Source: Flavobacteriales bacterium
GTDB taxonomy: Bacteria; Bacteroidota; Bacteroidia; Flavobacteriales_D; Parvicellaceae
DNA: 64,000 nt
Direction: 5' to 3'
Assembly: GCA_020635565.1 (NCBI GenBank)
Contig: JACJZN010000006.1
Span: 496,001-560,000 of the forward strand
This document shows, piece after piece, positions 1 to 9,600 of this stretch. The number at the start of each line of letters is the position of its first letter. Positions within the stretch are counted from its first letter, which is position 1. The notes beneath the pieces were generated by a model. The model worked only from the letters and a program-made list of their open reading frames with translations, ran no database searches and was not told the DNA's origin. Both the position numbers and the translations under genes were made by a program.

Positions 1-2
1 AT

Positions 3-1217
3 ATGGTATTGGAGATTCACGGCATGAACCTTTGGTATTGGATCATTCTCTTCTCTACTTCATGTTTTGCCAATCTTTTGGGACTGAATATCTCTTCGAG
101 CTTTAATAGCGTAAAGGTAATTTACATTCTCATTCCTATATTGATTATTCCTCAGCTATTATTCTCTGGGATCATCGTTTCCTTTGATAAACTACACCCT
201 ATGTTTGCCTCAAAATCTCATGTTCCTGCAATTGGAAATGTGATGGCATCCAGATGGGCCTACGAAGCTTTGGCTGTAACTCAGTTTAAAGAAAATGAAT
301 ATGAGGAAATCTTTTTTGAGTATGATCAACAAATGTCATTTGCGAACTGGAAAAAAGACCAGTGGGTGAGCAACATGGAGGGAAAACTCAAAGATGTTGT
401 AAGGTATATAGATGAAACTGATTCTGTAAAAATTGCTGATGACAAAGATGAGATCCTAAGTCATCTTTACATCTTCAAAAATGAGATCGAAAAGGAAATC
501 AGATATCAAAATGAACTAATTGTTCAAGGTGGTTACACAGGTTCTGTTTGCGAAAGTATGCCTGCTCTTTGTGGAGAGATTGAAAATCTTTCTTTGGAAA
601 AGTTCACTCCTCAAACAGAAAAAGTAATGAGTGATTTTCTCATAGCCCTTAAAGAAAACTACATGAATACTTATCTTGCCGTTGAACAACAGAAAGATAG
701 TATTCAGAAGGAATTTACCAAGCCTGATGCCGCTTTCATGGAAGTCATTGATCAGAAGAAAGAATCAGGTGTTCTTTCGGCTAAAAATCACAAAAAAGTA
801 AGGAAGCTTGCTAGTAAAATGCTAGACCTAGCATTCACTAACTTCAGAAATGAGAATAAGAACAAAGCTCTTGAGGATTTTGTAACGGCAGCAAACACGC
901 TTCAGTTTACTGATGAAAATCATGATAATATTATCCAGAAGAAGGATCCTATTTACTTATTACCGTATGATAATGACTGGATGAGATCCCATTTCTATGC
1001 TCCTGAGAAAAAGATCTTTGGAACATATATAGATACTTTTTGGGCAAACGTTATCGTCATTTGGTTCATGACTTTACTCCTAACCATAACATTGTTTACA
1101 GATGCGCTAAAGCGAACACTGGATTTGCTTGGTGGATTGTCAGGTGTTTTTTCAGGAATTAAACTTCCGAAGAAAGGAAAGAAGAAGAAAAAGAAGAATA
1201 CAGAAGAGAGTAATTAA
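3..1217 (+). CDS. ABC-type transporter, C-terminal part (5' end outside window)
   Basis: The reading frame is open at the window edge, so this is the C-terminal part of a longer protein. About residues 8-65 form two to three hydrophobic segments that resemble an ABC-2 type permease. A soluble, charged region of about 250 residues follows and looks partly helical. A last membrane segment lies near residues 345-368, and the tail is very lysine-rich. Bacteroidota encode long proteins that fuse an ABC ATPase to an ABC-2 permease with large soluble loops, and this fits their end. No ATPase motif is visible because that part would lie upstream. The substrate cannot be told. The gene overlaps the end of the convergent gene at 1214-1465 by 4 bp. 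Confidence 0.6.
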   Translation: MVLEIHGMNLWYWIILFSTSCFANLLGLNISSSFNSVKVIYILIPILIIPQLLFSGIIVSFDKLHPMFASKSHVPAIGNVMASRWAYEALAVTQFKENEYEEIFFEYDQQMSFANWKKDQWVSNMEGKLKDVVRYIDETDSVKIADDKDEILSHLYIFKNEIEKEIRYQNELIVQGGYTGSVCESMPALCGEIENLSLEKFTPQTEKVMSDFLIALKENYMNTYLAVEQQKDSIQKEFTKPDAAFMEVIDQKKESGVLSAKNHKKVRKLASKMLDLAFTNFRNENKNKALEDFVTAANTLQFTDENHDNIIQKKDPIYLLPYDNDWMRSHFYAPEKKIFGTYIDTFWANVIVIWFMTLLLTITLFTDALKRTLDLLGGLSGVFSGIKLPKKGKKKKKKNTEESN

Positions 1218-1465
1218 TCTTCTAGTAAATTTCCTGATAGTATTTTCATGACGAATACTGACTTTCCAAACTTTTCAAATGAGTTTTTGATCTCTTTGGT
1301 AATAATGGACAACACAAGATCGTAATCGCCTGAGATTTGCGTACTTAGGTTATTTGTGATCACCGTAATTCCGTCAACAACAATTACTCTATCTATAAAA
1401 TCTTTTATCGGCTTCACGTATTCATCCTTCAAAGGGTATTTACTGATCTCAACAGTTACTTGCAT
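1214..1465 (-). CDS. Thiamine-binding-like protein (MTH1187/YkoF-like)
   Basis: This 83-aa soluble protein starts MQVTVEISKYPL and holds a central GITVITNNLSTQISGDYD stretch. Both fit the MTH1187/YkoF family (thiamine_BP), small ferredoxin-like-fold proteins of about 90-100 residues, some of which bind thiamine. No signal peptide is seen, so it is probably cytoplasmic. It lies 7 bp downstream of the L-2-hydroxyglutarate oxidase gene on the same strand and is probably cotranscribed with it. Nothing in the window links it to a thiamine pathway, so the ligand is inferred from the family only. Confidence 0.65.
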   Translation of the reverse strand: MQVTVEISKYPLKDEYVKPIKDFIDRVIVVDGITVITNNLSTQISGDYDLVLSIITKEIKNSFEKFGKSVFVMKILSGNLLED

Positions 1466-1472
1466 ACTTTTG

Positions 1473-2690
1473 CTATTTTAGATTAAAATGCTCCTCTGCT
1501 AGTTCTTTAATGTAATCGCCAATAGCAAGTGAAGCTGTTGCTGCCGGACTTGGAGCATTCAAAACGTGGATACTATTTTCAGAATACTCAATTCTGAAAT
1601 CATCCCTTGTGTCTCCATCTTCTCCCAGTAATAAAGCTCTTACTCCTGCTCTACCCGGTTTAATATCTTCCATTGTTAAAGACGGTATCAATCCTTGCAG
1701 CGTCTTTAAAAATAACCTCTTAGAGAATGCTCTACGATATTCATTGATACCAAAACTCATATTATTAAAAAACAGTTTCCATGTACCTCCATAACTTAAG
1801 GCACTGGCGGTATCTCTAAGTGAGAAATCCGTTTTATTATACCCTTCTCTTTTGAAAGTGAATACTGCATTGGGACCACACTCGATCTCTCCATTGGTCA
1901 TCCGTGTGAAATGAACACCTAAGAAAGGGAAATCAGGATTTGGAACTGGATAGATCAAGTTCTTCACCTTGTGCTTAGCTTGATCTGTTAATTCATAATA
2001 ATCACCTCTGAATCCTACAACTTTTTCTTTCAGGTTAACCCCATCCTTCTTAGCTAGTCTATCCGCCTGAAGTCCACCACAAAAAATTGTTTTCTTCGCC
2101 TTGAAATCTCCTTTTGATGTAGCTATCAGACTATATTCACTGTGATGTTGAATTCCGGTGACCATCGTATTCAAATGAGTTGAACTTTCGCTATTGGCTG
2201 CTTGTCCGGCCTCCACCATAACTTCTGTAGCTCTTCTGTAATCAATAATTCCTGTACACGGCACCCAGATTCCAGCTATCCCTTCCACAAAGGGTTCAAT
2301 GTCTTTTATTTGTTTACTATCTATCTTCTCAATTCCTTCTGTATCATTTGCAATTCCATTATCATAAATCTTATTCAGGAATGGCAATTCATTTTCGTTC
2401 GTTGCTACTACTACCTTTCCACAAACATCATGAGGAACATTATACTTTTGAGCAAAAGCAACCAATTCATGTCTTCCTTTTACACAATTCTTAGCTTTAA
2501 GAGATCCAGGCGTATAATACAATCCCGAATGAATAACTCCGGAGTTATTACCGGTCTGATGGTCAGCCCACGCCTTCTCTTTCTCAAAAATCACGATCTT
2601 AAGGTTGGGATAAGCGGTCTGTAATTTGTAAAACGTTGCCGCCCCTACAATTCCTCCTCCTACAATTGCGATATCATAGATCTTTTCCAT
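1473..2690 (-). CDS. lhgO: L-2-hydroxyglutarate oxidase
   Basis: This 405-aa FAD-dependent DAO-family oxidoreductase oxidises L-2-hydroxyglutarate to 2-oxoglutarate, a metabolite-repair reaction that removes a by-product of malate/lactate dehydrogenases. The N-terminal dinucleotide-binding motif IVGGGIVGAATFYKL is at residues 8-22. The family motif NNSGVIHSGLYY follows near residue 48, and the C-terminal GRAGVRALLL is typical of LhgO. Length matches the family (about 400 aa). It probably shares a transcript with the small thiamine-binding-like gene 7 bp downstream and lies 19 bp downstream of the UMF1 carrier gene. Membrane association is known for E. coli LhgO, but no transmembrane helix is obvious here. 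Confidence 0.9.
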   Translation of the reverse strand: MEKIYDIAIVGGGIVGAATFYKLQTAYPNLKIVIFEKEKAWADHQTGNNSGVIHSGLYYTPGSLKAKNCVKGRHELVAFAQKYNVPHDVCGKVVVATNENELPFLNKIYDNGIANDTEGIEKIDSKQIKDIEPFVEGIAGIWVPCTGIIDYRRATEVMVEAGQAANSESSTHLNTMVTGIQHHSEYSLIATSKGDFKAKKTIFCGGLQADRLAKKDGVNLKEKVVGFRGDYYELTDQAKHKVKNLIYPVPNPDFPFLGVHFTRMTNGEIECGPNAVFTFKREGYNKTDFSLRDTASALSYGGTWKLFFNNMSFGINEYRRAFSKRLFLKTLQGLIPSLTMEDIKPGRAGVRALLLGEDGDTRDDFRIEYSENSIHVLNAPSPAATASLAIGDYIKELAEEHFNLK

Positions 2691-2709
2691 TGATTTGAAT
2701 ATTAATTAT

Positions 2710-4107
2710 TTATTCCGCTTCTATACTATCCACGTCAGTTGCAAACTTAGGCACTCTTAACAACAAGAGTAATCCGATTACGAAGAAAATAACCAATGCG
2801 ACTATCGAATTCCTCATACTACCTGTGATCTGCTCAATAAATCCGTAGGAAAGCATACCAATAACGATCCCAAGCTTCTCTGCTATATCATAAAATGAGA
2901 AAAAAGACGAAGTATCCTTAGTCCCTTCCGGAATAAGCTTAGAGTAAGTACTTCTCGAAAGAGACTGAATCCCTCCCATTACAAGTCCAACAAAACCAGC
3001 AATTATGTAAAAATGTATTTCATTCGTTACGACAAAAGCACTAAAGCAGATCAAGACCCACATTACTAAAACGATACTTAAAGCCTTTTTATTCCCAAAC
3101 TTATCTGAGATTCTGGACAATCCTAACGCCCCAGGAATGGCAATCAATTGAATCAGCAAAACGCTGATGATTAATCCTGTTGTTTCTACCCCTACTTCCT
3201 TGGTGCCAAAATAGGTCGCTACCAACATAATTGTTTGAACTGCCATGCTGTAAACGAAAAAAGATGTCAGATACTTCTTCAACGCATCTATTTTTCTTAC
3301 CTGTTGATAAACCTTCTTAATCTCTTTAAATCCATTCGTAAAAACAGACTTGCTAAATTGAAGTTCAGATTTTCGATGCGGAAGTTTAGCAAAAGTTACA
3401 TGACTAAAACCGAACCACCAAATTCCTGTAAGAACAAAACTAAGCTTAGACATTAAACCTTTATACTCCTCAGGAGCTAACATCACCATTGCCAAACAAA
3501 TGATCAGCAAGATTGCACTTCCAATATATCCCATAGAAAATCCTTTTGCCGACAATCGATCATGATCTTTTTCTTCTGCGATATCAGGCAGATAGGAATT
3601 ATAAAAAACTAAACTGCTCCAAAAACCAATACCAGCTAAAACATAGGAGATCAAACTTAATTCTAGATGCTGGGGATCGAAAAGAGCCAATGACATACAA
3701 CTGAAAGATCCCAGATAAGCAAAGAATCGCATAAAGGCTTTCTTGTTGCCAGAGGCATCTGCAATACCAGTAAGAATTGGCATGAGGAAAACTATGATTA
3801 AAAAGTAGCAAGCACTTAGAATCGTTATTAAGGCTGTATTGATCACATCAATCCCAAAGAAAGAAACCACATCTGACTCTTGTTCAATAGAAACCCCTTC
3901 GACACCGAAAATGGACACATTAACGATTTCTTTCGTGCGAGCAATACCTTCATAAAAAATAGGAAATATTGCCGTTGTGATTACCAACGGGTAAACCGAA
4001 TTCGCCCAGTCATAAAATGCCCAGGCATTCATAACTTTCTTATCTCCCTTTACCAGTCCATTCACTGGAGCGGACTTTTTTACTGTATCATCAAGGATTT
4101 CTTTCAT
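2710..4107 (-). CDS. MFS transporter, UMF1/Atg22-like family
   Basis: This 465-aa integral membrane protein has about twelve hydrophobic segments. The N-terminal NAWAFYDWANSVYPLVITTA is the signature of UMF1-family (Atg22-like) major-facilitator carriers, and GGIQSLSRSTYSKLIPEG in the second half is also typical. A soluble loop sits between the first helices. The substrate of bacterial UMF1 carriers is generally unknown. Its ATG overlaps the TGA stop of the upstream OmpA-like gene (ATGA), which suggests translational coupling, although no functional link between the two is evident. Confidence 0.85.
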   Translation of the reverse strand: MKEILDDTVKKSAPVNGLVKGDKKVMNAWAFYDWANSVYPLVITTAIFPIFYEGIARTKEIVNVSIFGVEGVSIEQESDVVSFFGIDVINTALITILSACYFLIIVFLMPILTGIADASGNKKAFMRFFAYLGSFSCMSLALFDPQHLELSLISYVLAGIGFWSSLVFYNSYLPDIAEEKDHDRLSAKGFSMGYIGSAILLIICLAMVMLAPEEYKGLMSKLSFVLTGIWWFGFSHVTFAKLPHRKSELQFSKSVFTNGFKEIKKVYQQVRKIDALKKYLTSFFVYSMAVQTIMLVATYFGTKEVGVETTGLIISVLLIQLIAIPGALGLSRISDKFGNKKALSIVLVMWVLICFSAFVVTNEIHFYIIAGFVGLVMGGIQSLSRSTYSKLIPEGTKDTSSFFSFYDIAEKLGIVIGMLSYGFIEQITGSMRNSIVALVIFFVIGLLLLLRVPKFATDVDSIEAE

Positions 4108-5306
4108 TTATTAACCACGTATAACTCCACATTTCTATCTCTAGGAATTCCGTCTTTCTGACTGAGGCTTCCTTTCTCAGCATGAATGTAAGAAAAACTA
4201 TTCTTCAGTCCTTTTGATTTTAGGTAATTATAGATCTTTAAAGCCGATTCTTTTGCTATTGATTTCCCGTCTGGATTATTGGGATAGGTATAGATAACAA
4301 AACGTAACTCAGCAGTTGGTTCCTCCATTAAGATAAAGATCAACCTATTAAGTTCCGAGCCTGAAGATTCGATCAACTCTCCAGATTCAAAATCAAACAC
4401 CACCTTATTCATATCTATTCGCTGACCTGCGGACAATGAAAAATCTCCAAGATCTTCCATCGTTGTGATCTCAGAATCAACTTTTCCCGATAAGATCATA
4501 CAATTCCAACAAGTACAATTCTCAGGTTGATGATCTGCAGTAACATCATCCAAGTATTCAAAACTACTGATCACATTTGGACCATTATTTGAACTCTGCT
4601 TAGCATAATTTACTTTATGCAACTCAATAGAAATGTCATCCACAAAATAATAGCAGAAGTCATACAGACCAAAACTAGCCTCTTTTAATTCTGACTTATG
4701 ATCAAAACATCCAATTGTAAAGAATTTCTCTCCTCCTGACGCTTTAAAAATCAGTTCTAACTCAACCCATCTATTCTTTGGAAAGGTATCAAGACTCATT
4801 GCAGGCATCTTGATATTAGTAGCACTGATATTGGACTCTTTTTTTGAATTAATAGGAATAGTCGACAATAGGACTCCCGGTATCACAGGGCCAAATCTAG
4901 ACTTTTCAGCCCAATAAACTTTAAACCGAACCTTATAAAGCTCATTCGCAACTAAAGGTTCTGTCAATTTTGTCTGGAGATACTCTGAATAACTTTTATC
5001 TTTTTGACGCATGATCATTCCTGCATAGCAGTCATCGCTTGTTTTCACACTTGCATCGATCCAGTTAGATTGATTGTTACATTGTTCACTACAACTAGAA
5101 TAAAGATCTGGTGTTGCTTTTGATGGCGAATACCAGAACTCTCCCTTAAAATCATCTCCTTTTTCACTCCAGAATTTCGGACAATCTGTTTTGGATTCAA
5201 AACTCCCATTCTGTATGTATGATTGACAAAAAGCCTTCTCAAAAGAAAAGGCTCCTGTCAAAATGAATATGTAAAAGACTATGTTATTTAACCAGTTCAA
5301 ATTCAA
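4104..5306 (-). CDS. OmpA-family protein with N-terminal lectin-like domain (copy 2)
   Basis: This 400-aa exported protein has an N-terminal hydrophobic signal-like segment. A domain of about 200 residues begins IQNGSFESKTDCP and resembles jelly-roll carbohydrate-binding modules of secreted Bacteroidota proteins. A Cys pair (CTCWNC) follows near residue 265, and a C-terminal OmpA-like domain spans about residues 290-398, including FDFESGELIESSGSELNRL. OmpA-like domains usually hold peptidoglycan. No ATG is available at the front: the likely start is TTG at 5306 or 5300, which overlaps the end of the upstream paralogue by about 20 bp. It is a diverged tandem duplicate of 5284-6471. The ligand is unknown. 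Confidence 0.7.
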   Translation of the reverse strand: MNLNWLNNIVFYIFILTGAFSFEKAFCQSYIQNGSFESKTDCPKFWSEKGDDFKGEFWYSPSKATPDLYSSCSEQCNNQSNWIDASVKTSDDCYAGMIMRQKDKSYSEYLQTKLTEPLVANELYKVRFKVYWAEKSRFGPVIPGVLLSTIPINSKKESNISATNIKMPAMSLDTFPKNRWVELELIFKASGGEKFFTIGCFDHKSELKEASFGLYDFCYYFVDDISIELHKVNYAKQSSNNGPNVISSFEYLDDVTADHQPENCTCWNCMILSGKVDSEITTMEDLGDFSLSAGQRIDMNKVVFDFESGELIESSGSELNRLIFILMEEPTAELRFVIYTYPNNPDGKSIAKESALKIYNYLKSKGLKNSFSYIHAEKGSLSQKDGIPRDRNVELYVVNK

Positions 5307-6471
5307 CTCGTCTGTTCTTCGCGTGATCTAGTGTCGTTGTTCCAAATGCAACCTGCTCCTTATCCTTATGTGTTTCAACTGCAATTCTAGATTCTTCAAC
5401 CCCTTTACTAATTAGGTAGTCCTTCACCACCTTAGCTCTGTTCACATCAAGATCTTTACAGATCGGATCTTCTGGATCCTTTCTAACAATAGCACCTTCA
5501 TCAGCGTCTAAGTGTGAGTGAATTTTCAACTTATACTCCGGATTTGCCTTCATAGAACCAGCAAGAATATCCAAATCACCTACCATGTTAGGCTCCAATT
5601 TACTTTTCTTCACATCGAAATAAACAGTTGCTAATTTAACCTGTTCGTCAATACTAAACCCATCTTCACTTGCCGTATTCTTGTTATAAACAACGGATTC
5701 TGTAACATCATTCTGAGCTTGATTACATGCACACTCAGCTGGATCTTCCATTATAAATACTTCAATTTGATCAATGTAATAATATGCAGTTGGAATCTGA
5801 GTACCATTGAAATTTTCCAATTTCTTCAATTTCTCATATTGAGTTTCTTTATTGTTGTAGAAATTTCCAATTGTAATGAAATTCTCTTTTCCTGATGCAG
5901 TATATGTACCACAGACAGGAATCCAGTTATATCTTTCGTTATAGACTCTATTATCTGTATTTAAAGCAATGCTTTCTCTTTCCTTTTCCTTATCTATAAT
6001 AATATCTCCCTTTTCCTCAAGTGTTAGACCATCTTTTGAAAAGTACATTCCAAAATTGTTAACCGCATACTTACTAAGATCAGAAAGGGAAACATAAAAC
6101 TTAACACAATACGTCACATCCTTTCTCAGAGGAGCAATCAATTTACTCTGCAAATATGTTCTTGGTTCCTTATTATTATAGCTGTACATAACAATACCGG
6201 CATAATTACTTCCATCATATGGAGACTCCTTTCCATAATCATTTACTGGTGCACCACATGGAAGACCTTCAGTAGTAGTAGAAAACAAATCTGCCTTTAG
6301 TGCTGTTGGGCTATCCCACTCAGCAGCTTTGTCTATCTGTTTTGTTTTCTTCAACTTACCAGCCAACGCTTCAAAACTTGGATTTTGAACGAGGTTTTTA
6401 TCATCTCCATCCTGAGCAATTGTTAGAGTACCTAAACATGCTAATGTTCCTATCAGAAAAATTTTCTTCAT
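5284..6471 (-). CDS. OmpA-family protein with N-terminal lectin-like domain (copy 1)
   Basis: This 395-aa protein has a clear signal peptide (MKKIFLIGTLACLGTLTIAQ). A domain beginning VQNPSFEALAG near residue 28 matches the NGSFE/NPSFE start of its downstream paralogue. A CACNQAQ cysteine pair lies near residue 248, and a C-terminal OmpA-like domain contains TVYFDVKKSKLEPN and ends with the typical DHAKNRRVEFEL motif. The last motif is canonical for peptidoglycan-associated OmpA domains. It is the first gene of a probable run of genes on the minus strand. It is probably a periplasmic or outer-membrane peptidoglycan-linked protein, and the ligand of the N-terminal domain is unknown. Confidence 0.75.
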   Translation of the reverse strand: MKKIFLIGTLACLGTLTIAQDGDDKNLVQNPSFEALAGKLKKTKQIDKAAEWDSPTALKADLFSTTTEGLPCGAPVNDYGKESPYDGSNYAGIVMYSYNNKEPRTYLQSKLIAPLRKDVTYCVKFYVSLSDLSKYAVNNFGMYFSKDGLTLEEKGDIIIDKEKERESIALNTDNRVYNERYNWIPVCGTYTASGKENFITIGNFYNNKETQYEKLKKLENFNGTQIPTAYYYIDQIEVFIMEDPAECACNQAQNDVTESVVYNKNTASEDGFSIDEQVKLATVYFDVKKSKLEPNMVGDLDILAGSMKANPEYKLKIHSHLDADEGAIVRKDPEDPICKDLDVNRAKVVKDYLISKGVEESRIAVETHKDKEQVAFGTTTLDHAKNRRVEFELVK

Positions 6472-6567
6472 AATATCAGTGTCTTTTATGCGACATTCAC
6501 AAAGTTAATATTTTTTTTGTTCCTGCCTTGATTCCTGACTAGAGATGCAGAAACCGTTCCAAAAAAA

Positions 6568-6592
6568 AAAGCGGAGATTAAAACTCCGCTTT
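6568..6592 (-). terminator. Rho-independent terminator of the 1362-aa cargo gene
   Basis: A 9-bp stem (AAAGCGGAG/CTCCGCTTT) with a 7-nt loop is followed, read on the minus strand, by a run of ten T (the A run at 6561-6570). It lies 19 bp after the stop of the gene at 6611-10699. Confidence 0.85.
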
Positions 6593-6610
6593 CCATTATT
6601 TTTTGTCAAT

Positions 6611-9600
6611 CTATCGAATCAAGGTTACATGTCCCAGATTTTCATGCTTTTCATCTTTATAAATATCAGTAGTGTAGATTTTCCATACGTATACTCCTGA
6701 TGGAGCTGGTTCTCCATTAATCTTACCATCCCACGTGGCGTTAGTCTGAGTCGTTTCAAATATCTTATTACCCCATCTGTCAAAAATGAACATTTCATAT
6801 TCAAGTGGATTCAAGCCTTCTCCTTTAGGAAAGAACTCATCATTTACTCCATCTCCGTTTGGAGTAAAGCCTGAAGGGACATAGAAACTGTAAACTCCAT
6901 TCATCACTACAATATTATCAGCAGTATCTGTACATCCATTTGCATTCGTAACAATCAACTGCACAGTAAAATTAGTAGCACTATCATCCGGAAAAGTAAA
7001 TTCAGGATTCTGATGAGTTGAAGATCCCAATATTCCATTATCCCCAAAACTCCAGTCAAATGAAGTCACATCAGAAGATGAAGAATCGTACATTGTTGTA
7101 GTTGGTTCAAGAATTGTTATTGGATTTGGATAAATTCCAAAATCCGCAACTGGATAATCAAAAGCCTCTATCATAGCCATATAAGTCGTATCTCCAACAC
7201 ACCCATCAGGACTTGTGACGATAAGTGTTACATTATAAACACCAACACTGTTGTATGTATGAGTCTGGTCCCCACAATTTCCTGATGTACCTCCATCACC
7301 AAAATACCATTGACAAGTTGACAACATCGATGGGTCCGTATTATTTGTGAAATTTACTTCTACTGGATAACATCCCTCAGTGACATCAGCAGAAATCAAT
7401 GGTTGAGGGACTCCGTACCAGTAAACTGTTACCGAATCAACCTTTGCAGGAGTTTCACAACCATCAGTCACCGTAACGTAGTAAGTTTCTGGAGATTCAT
7501 TTGGAGTTACAGGTATCATATTCTGCATTCCAACGGTATTACCATCACTATCCGTCCACAAATAACTAAAGAAAGCTCCAAAACCACCATTAGGCGTAAC
7601 CCCTACTGTTCCACCAAAACCAGGACACACTGTATCCGGGGCACTCGGAGTGGTTAAAATTGGAGGATACATGTTAACCGTAATCCCCAAAGTATCCGAA
7701 GAACATCCAAATGGATCAAGAGCGTACACATCATAAGTTGTAACCGCAGATGGACTAGCATTCTGAACACTTGTTGTACCCGCTAACCCACTCCAGATAT
7801 ATGAATAACTTGAGGAATTCCCTCCGGTTGCGGATGCAGACATCGTTGCTGTTCCTCCAATACAAACTATCGTATCCTGTGATGTGGACAAAGCCATAAT
7901 TGGAGGTTGAGTTAACGTCACTATTGTATCTGCCCAACACCCGGTAGTATCATAAGATCTCACCATGTAACTTCCTGCTGTCAAACCTGTAAAGTTATAA
8001 GTCGTCATCACACCTGGTGCAGACTCAAGTACTGCCAAAGTTGTTGGATTCAATAGTTCCAAATCAAATGGAGGTCCATTAATTCCAAACGGTGCAGCTA
8101 AAATTTCACCATCTGCTCCTCCAAAACAAGTTATATTGGTCAAAGTAGGAATTGGTGCCTGACAAGTATCGCAAAGAACATCAATATGAGTAACAACAGT
8201 ATCTGTACAACCCCCATTCAAATCAGTTACCACTAACTGAATATCCTGAGTCTCCATTGGTAAAGCGTATGGATTTTGACTCGATGGAGTTGTTATCTGA
8301 GTCCCCCCCACTGTTGAAGTCCATTCAAATGTATAATTATTCGGATCAGGAATGGTAGGACAAGTAGTAAATCTAGTTACTGGTCTGTTTGTTGAAGTAG
8401 ATGGTGCACTTGTTGTTCCACAAGCAACCTGACTATCACTTCTGTAGTACAATGAAGATGTAAAAGTTGTAGTGGTCCAAGGAGTAATCGAATTCTGCGT
8501 ATATGACACACTTGAAACCAAATCATAACAAACTTCTACAACTAGATTTGATATGCCATCCCACTCATAAGCTGTAGTTAATGCCAGAGTATTCCAGCCT
8601 GTAGATATCGTTACATTCTGAGAGTTCATCACTTGAGTTAATCCTGTTTCCCAAGTAGTTAATGATGATGTACCCGTACATCCCATGTAGACTTTGTATC
8701 CAGGATAAGTTGTTTGACCATTGATAGCCGTAACCTGCCAAGCAATTTCCGTTATCTTACCTCCAACAAATCCTGCAGCTTGAAGTTCTGCAGCCGTAAA
8801 TAAGAATTGATGTCTCGCATTACGATACCAGTGTCCAAAAGGTGCTGGAAATGTTGTAGTAGTATTCGCTCCTGTTGCTGTTCCAACATCAATGGTTGAT
8901 GATGGTGCTGAACAAGCAGTAGTAGCACTAGGTCCACAAGAAGCTGGAACACCTCCTCCAAGATCTGTATTGAAGAATATCGTATCGCCACACATGATGT
9001 TGGTAAGATTTGTAGTCACCGTAACATCAGGAGCATAAGCTGAAGCCACTGTTATGTCAATTGTATCATTCTTAACACATCCATCCTGACTAACTATCTC
9101 AACCGCATAGGTATAATTCCCTGGAGTTGTTGGCGTTAAAGTTGGCGTTGCACTGGTCGTTGAACTTAAAAAAGTCGCTGGAGACCAAGTATAGCTGTAG
9201 TTACCCGCAATATTCGGTATCACAGCTAGATCTATATCACTATTCAAACATGAAGTAGTTGAACTCTGTGTTAAAGAATATGTAAAGTCAGGAACAACAT
9301 TAACCGTAATCTGATCAGTATTGGTACAACCTCCAGAAAGATTACTAGTGACCTCATAAACAGAGGTAACTGATGGATTCGCAATAGGATCCGGACAGTT
9401 CGTACAACTAAAGTTAGCCGGAGTAATCGGATCTCCAGAAACCAATGACCATTGGAAATTCGAACCTCCAGAGGCTTGCAATTGCACTGGCGATCCCAAA
9501 CAAATCGTTTCATCTGCTCCTGCTGTAGTACTAGACACCACGGTCACCCCAACAGACATCGAGCTCACTCCTACAACTGGACAAGCATTATCACTAGCAT

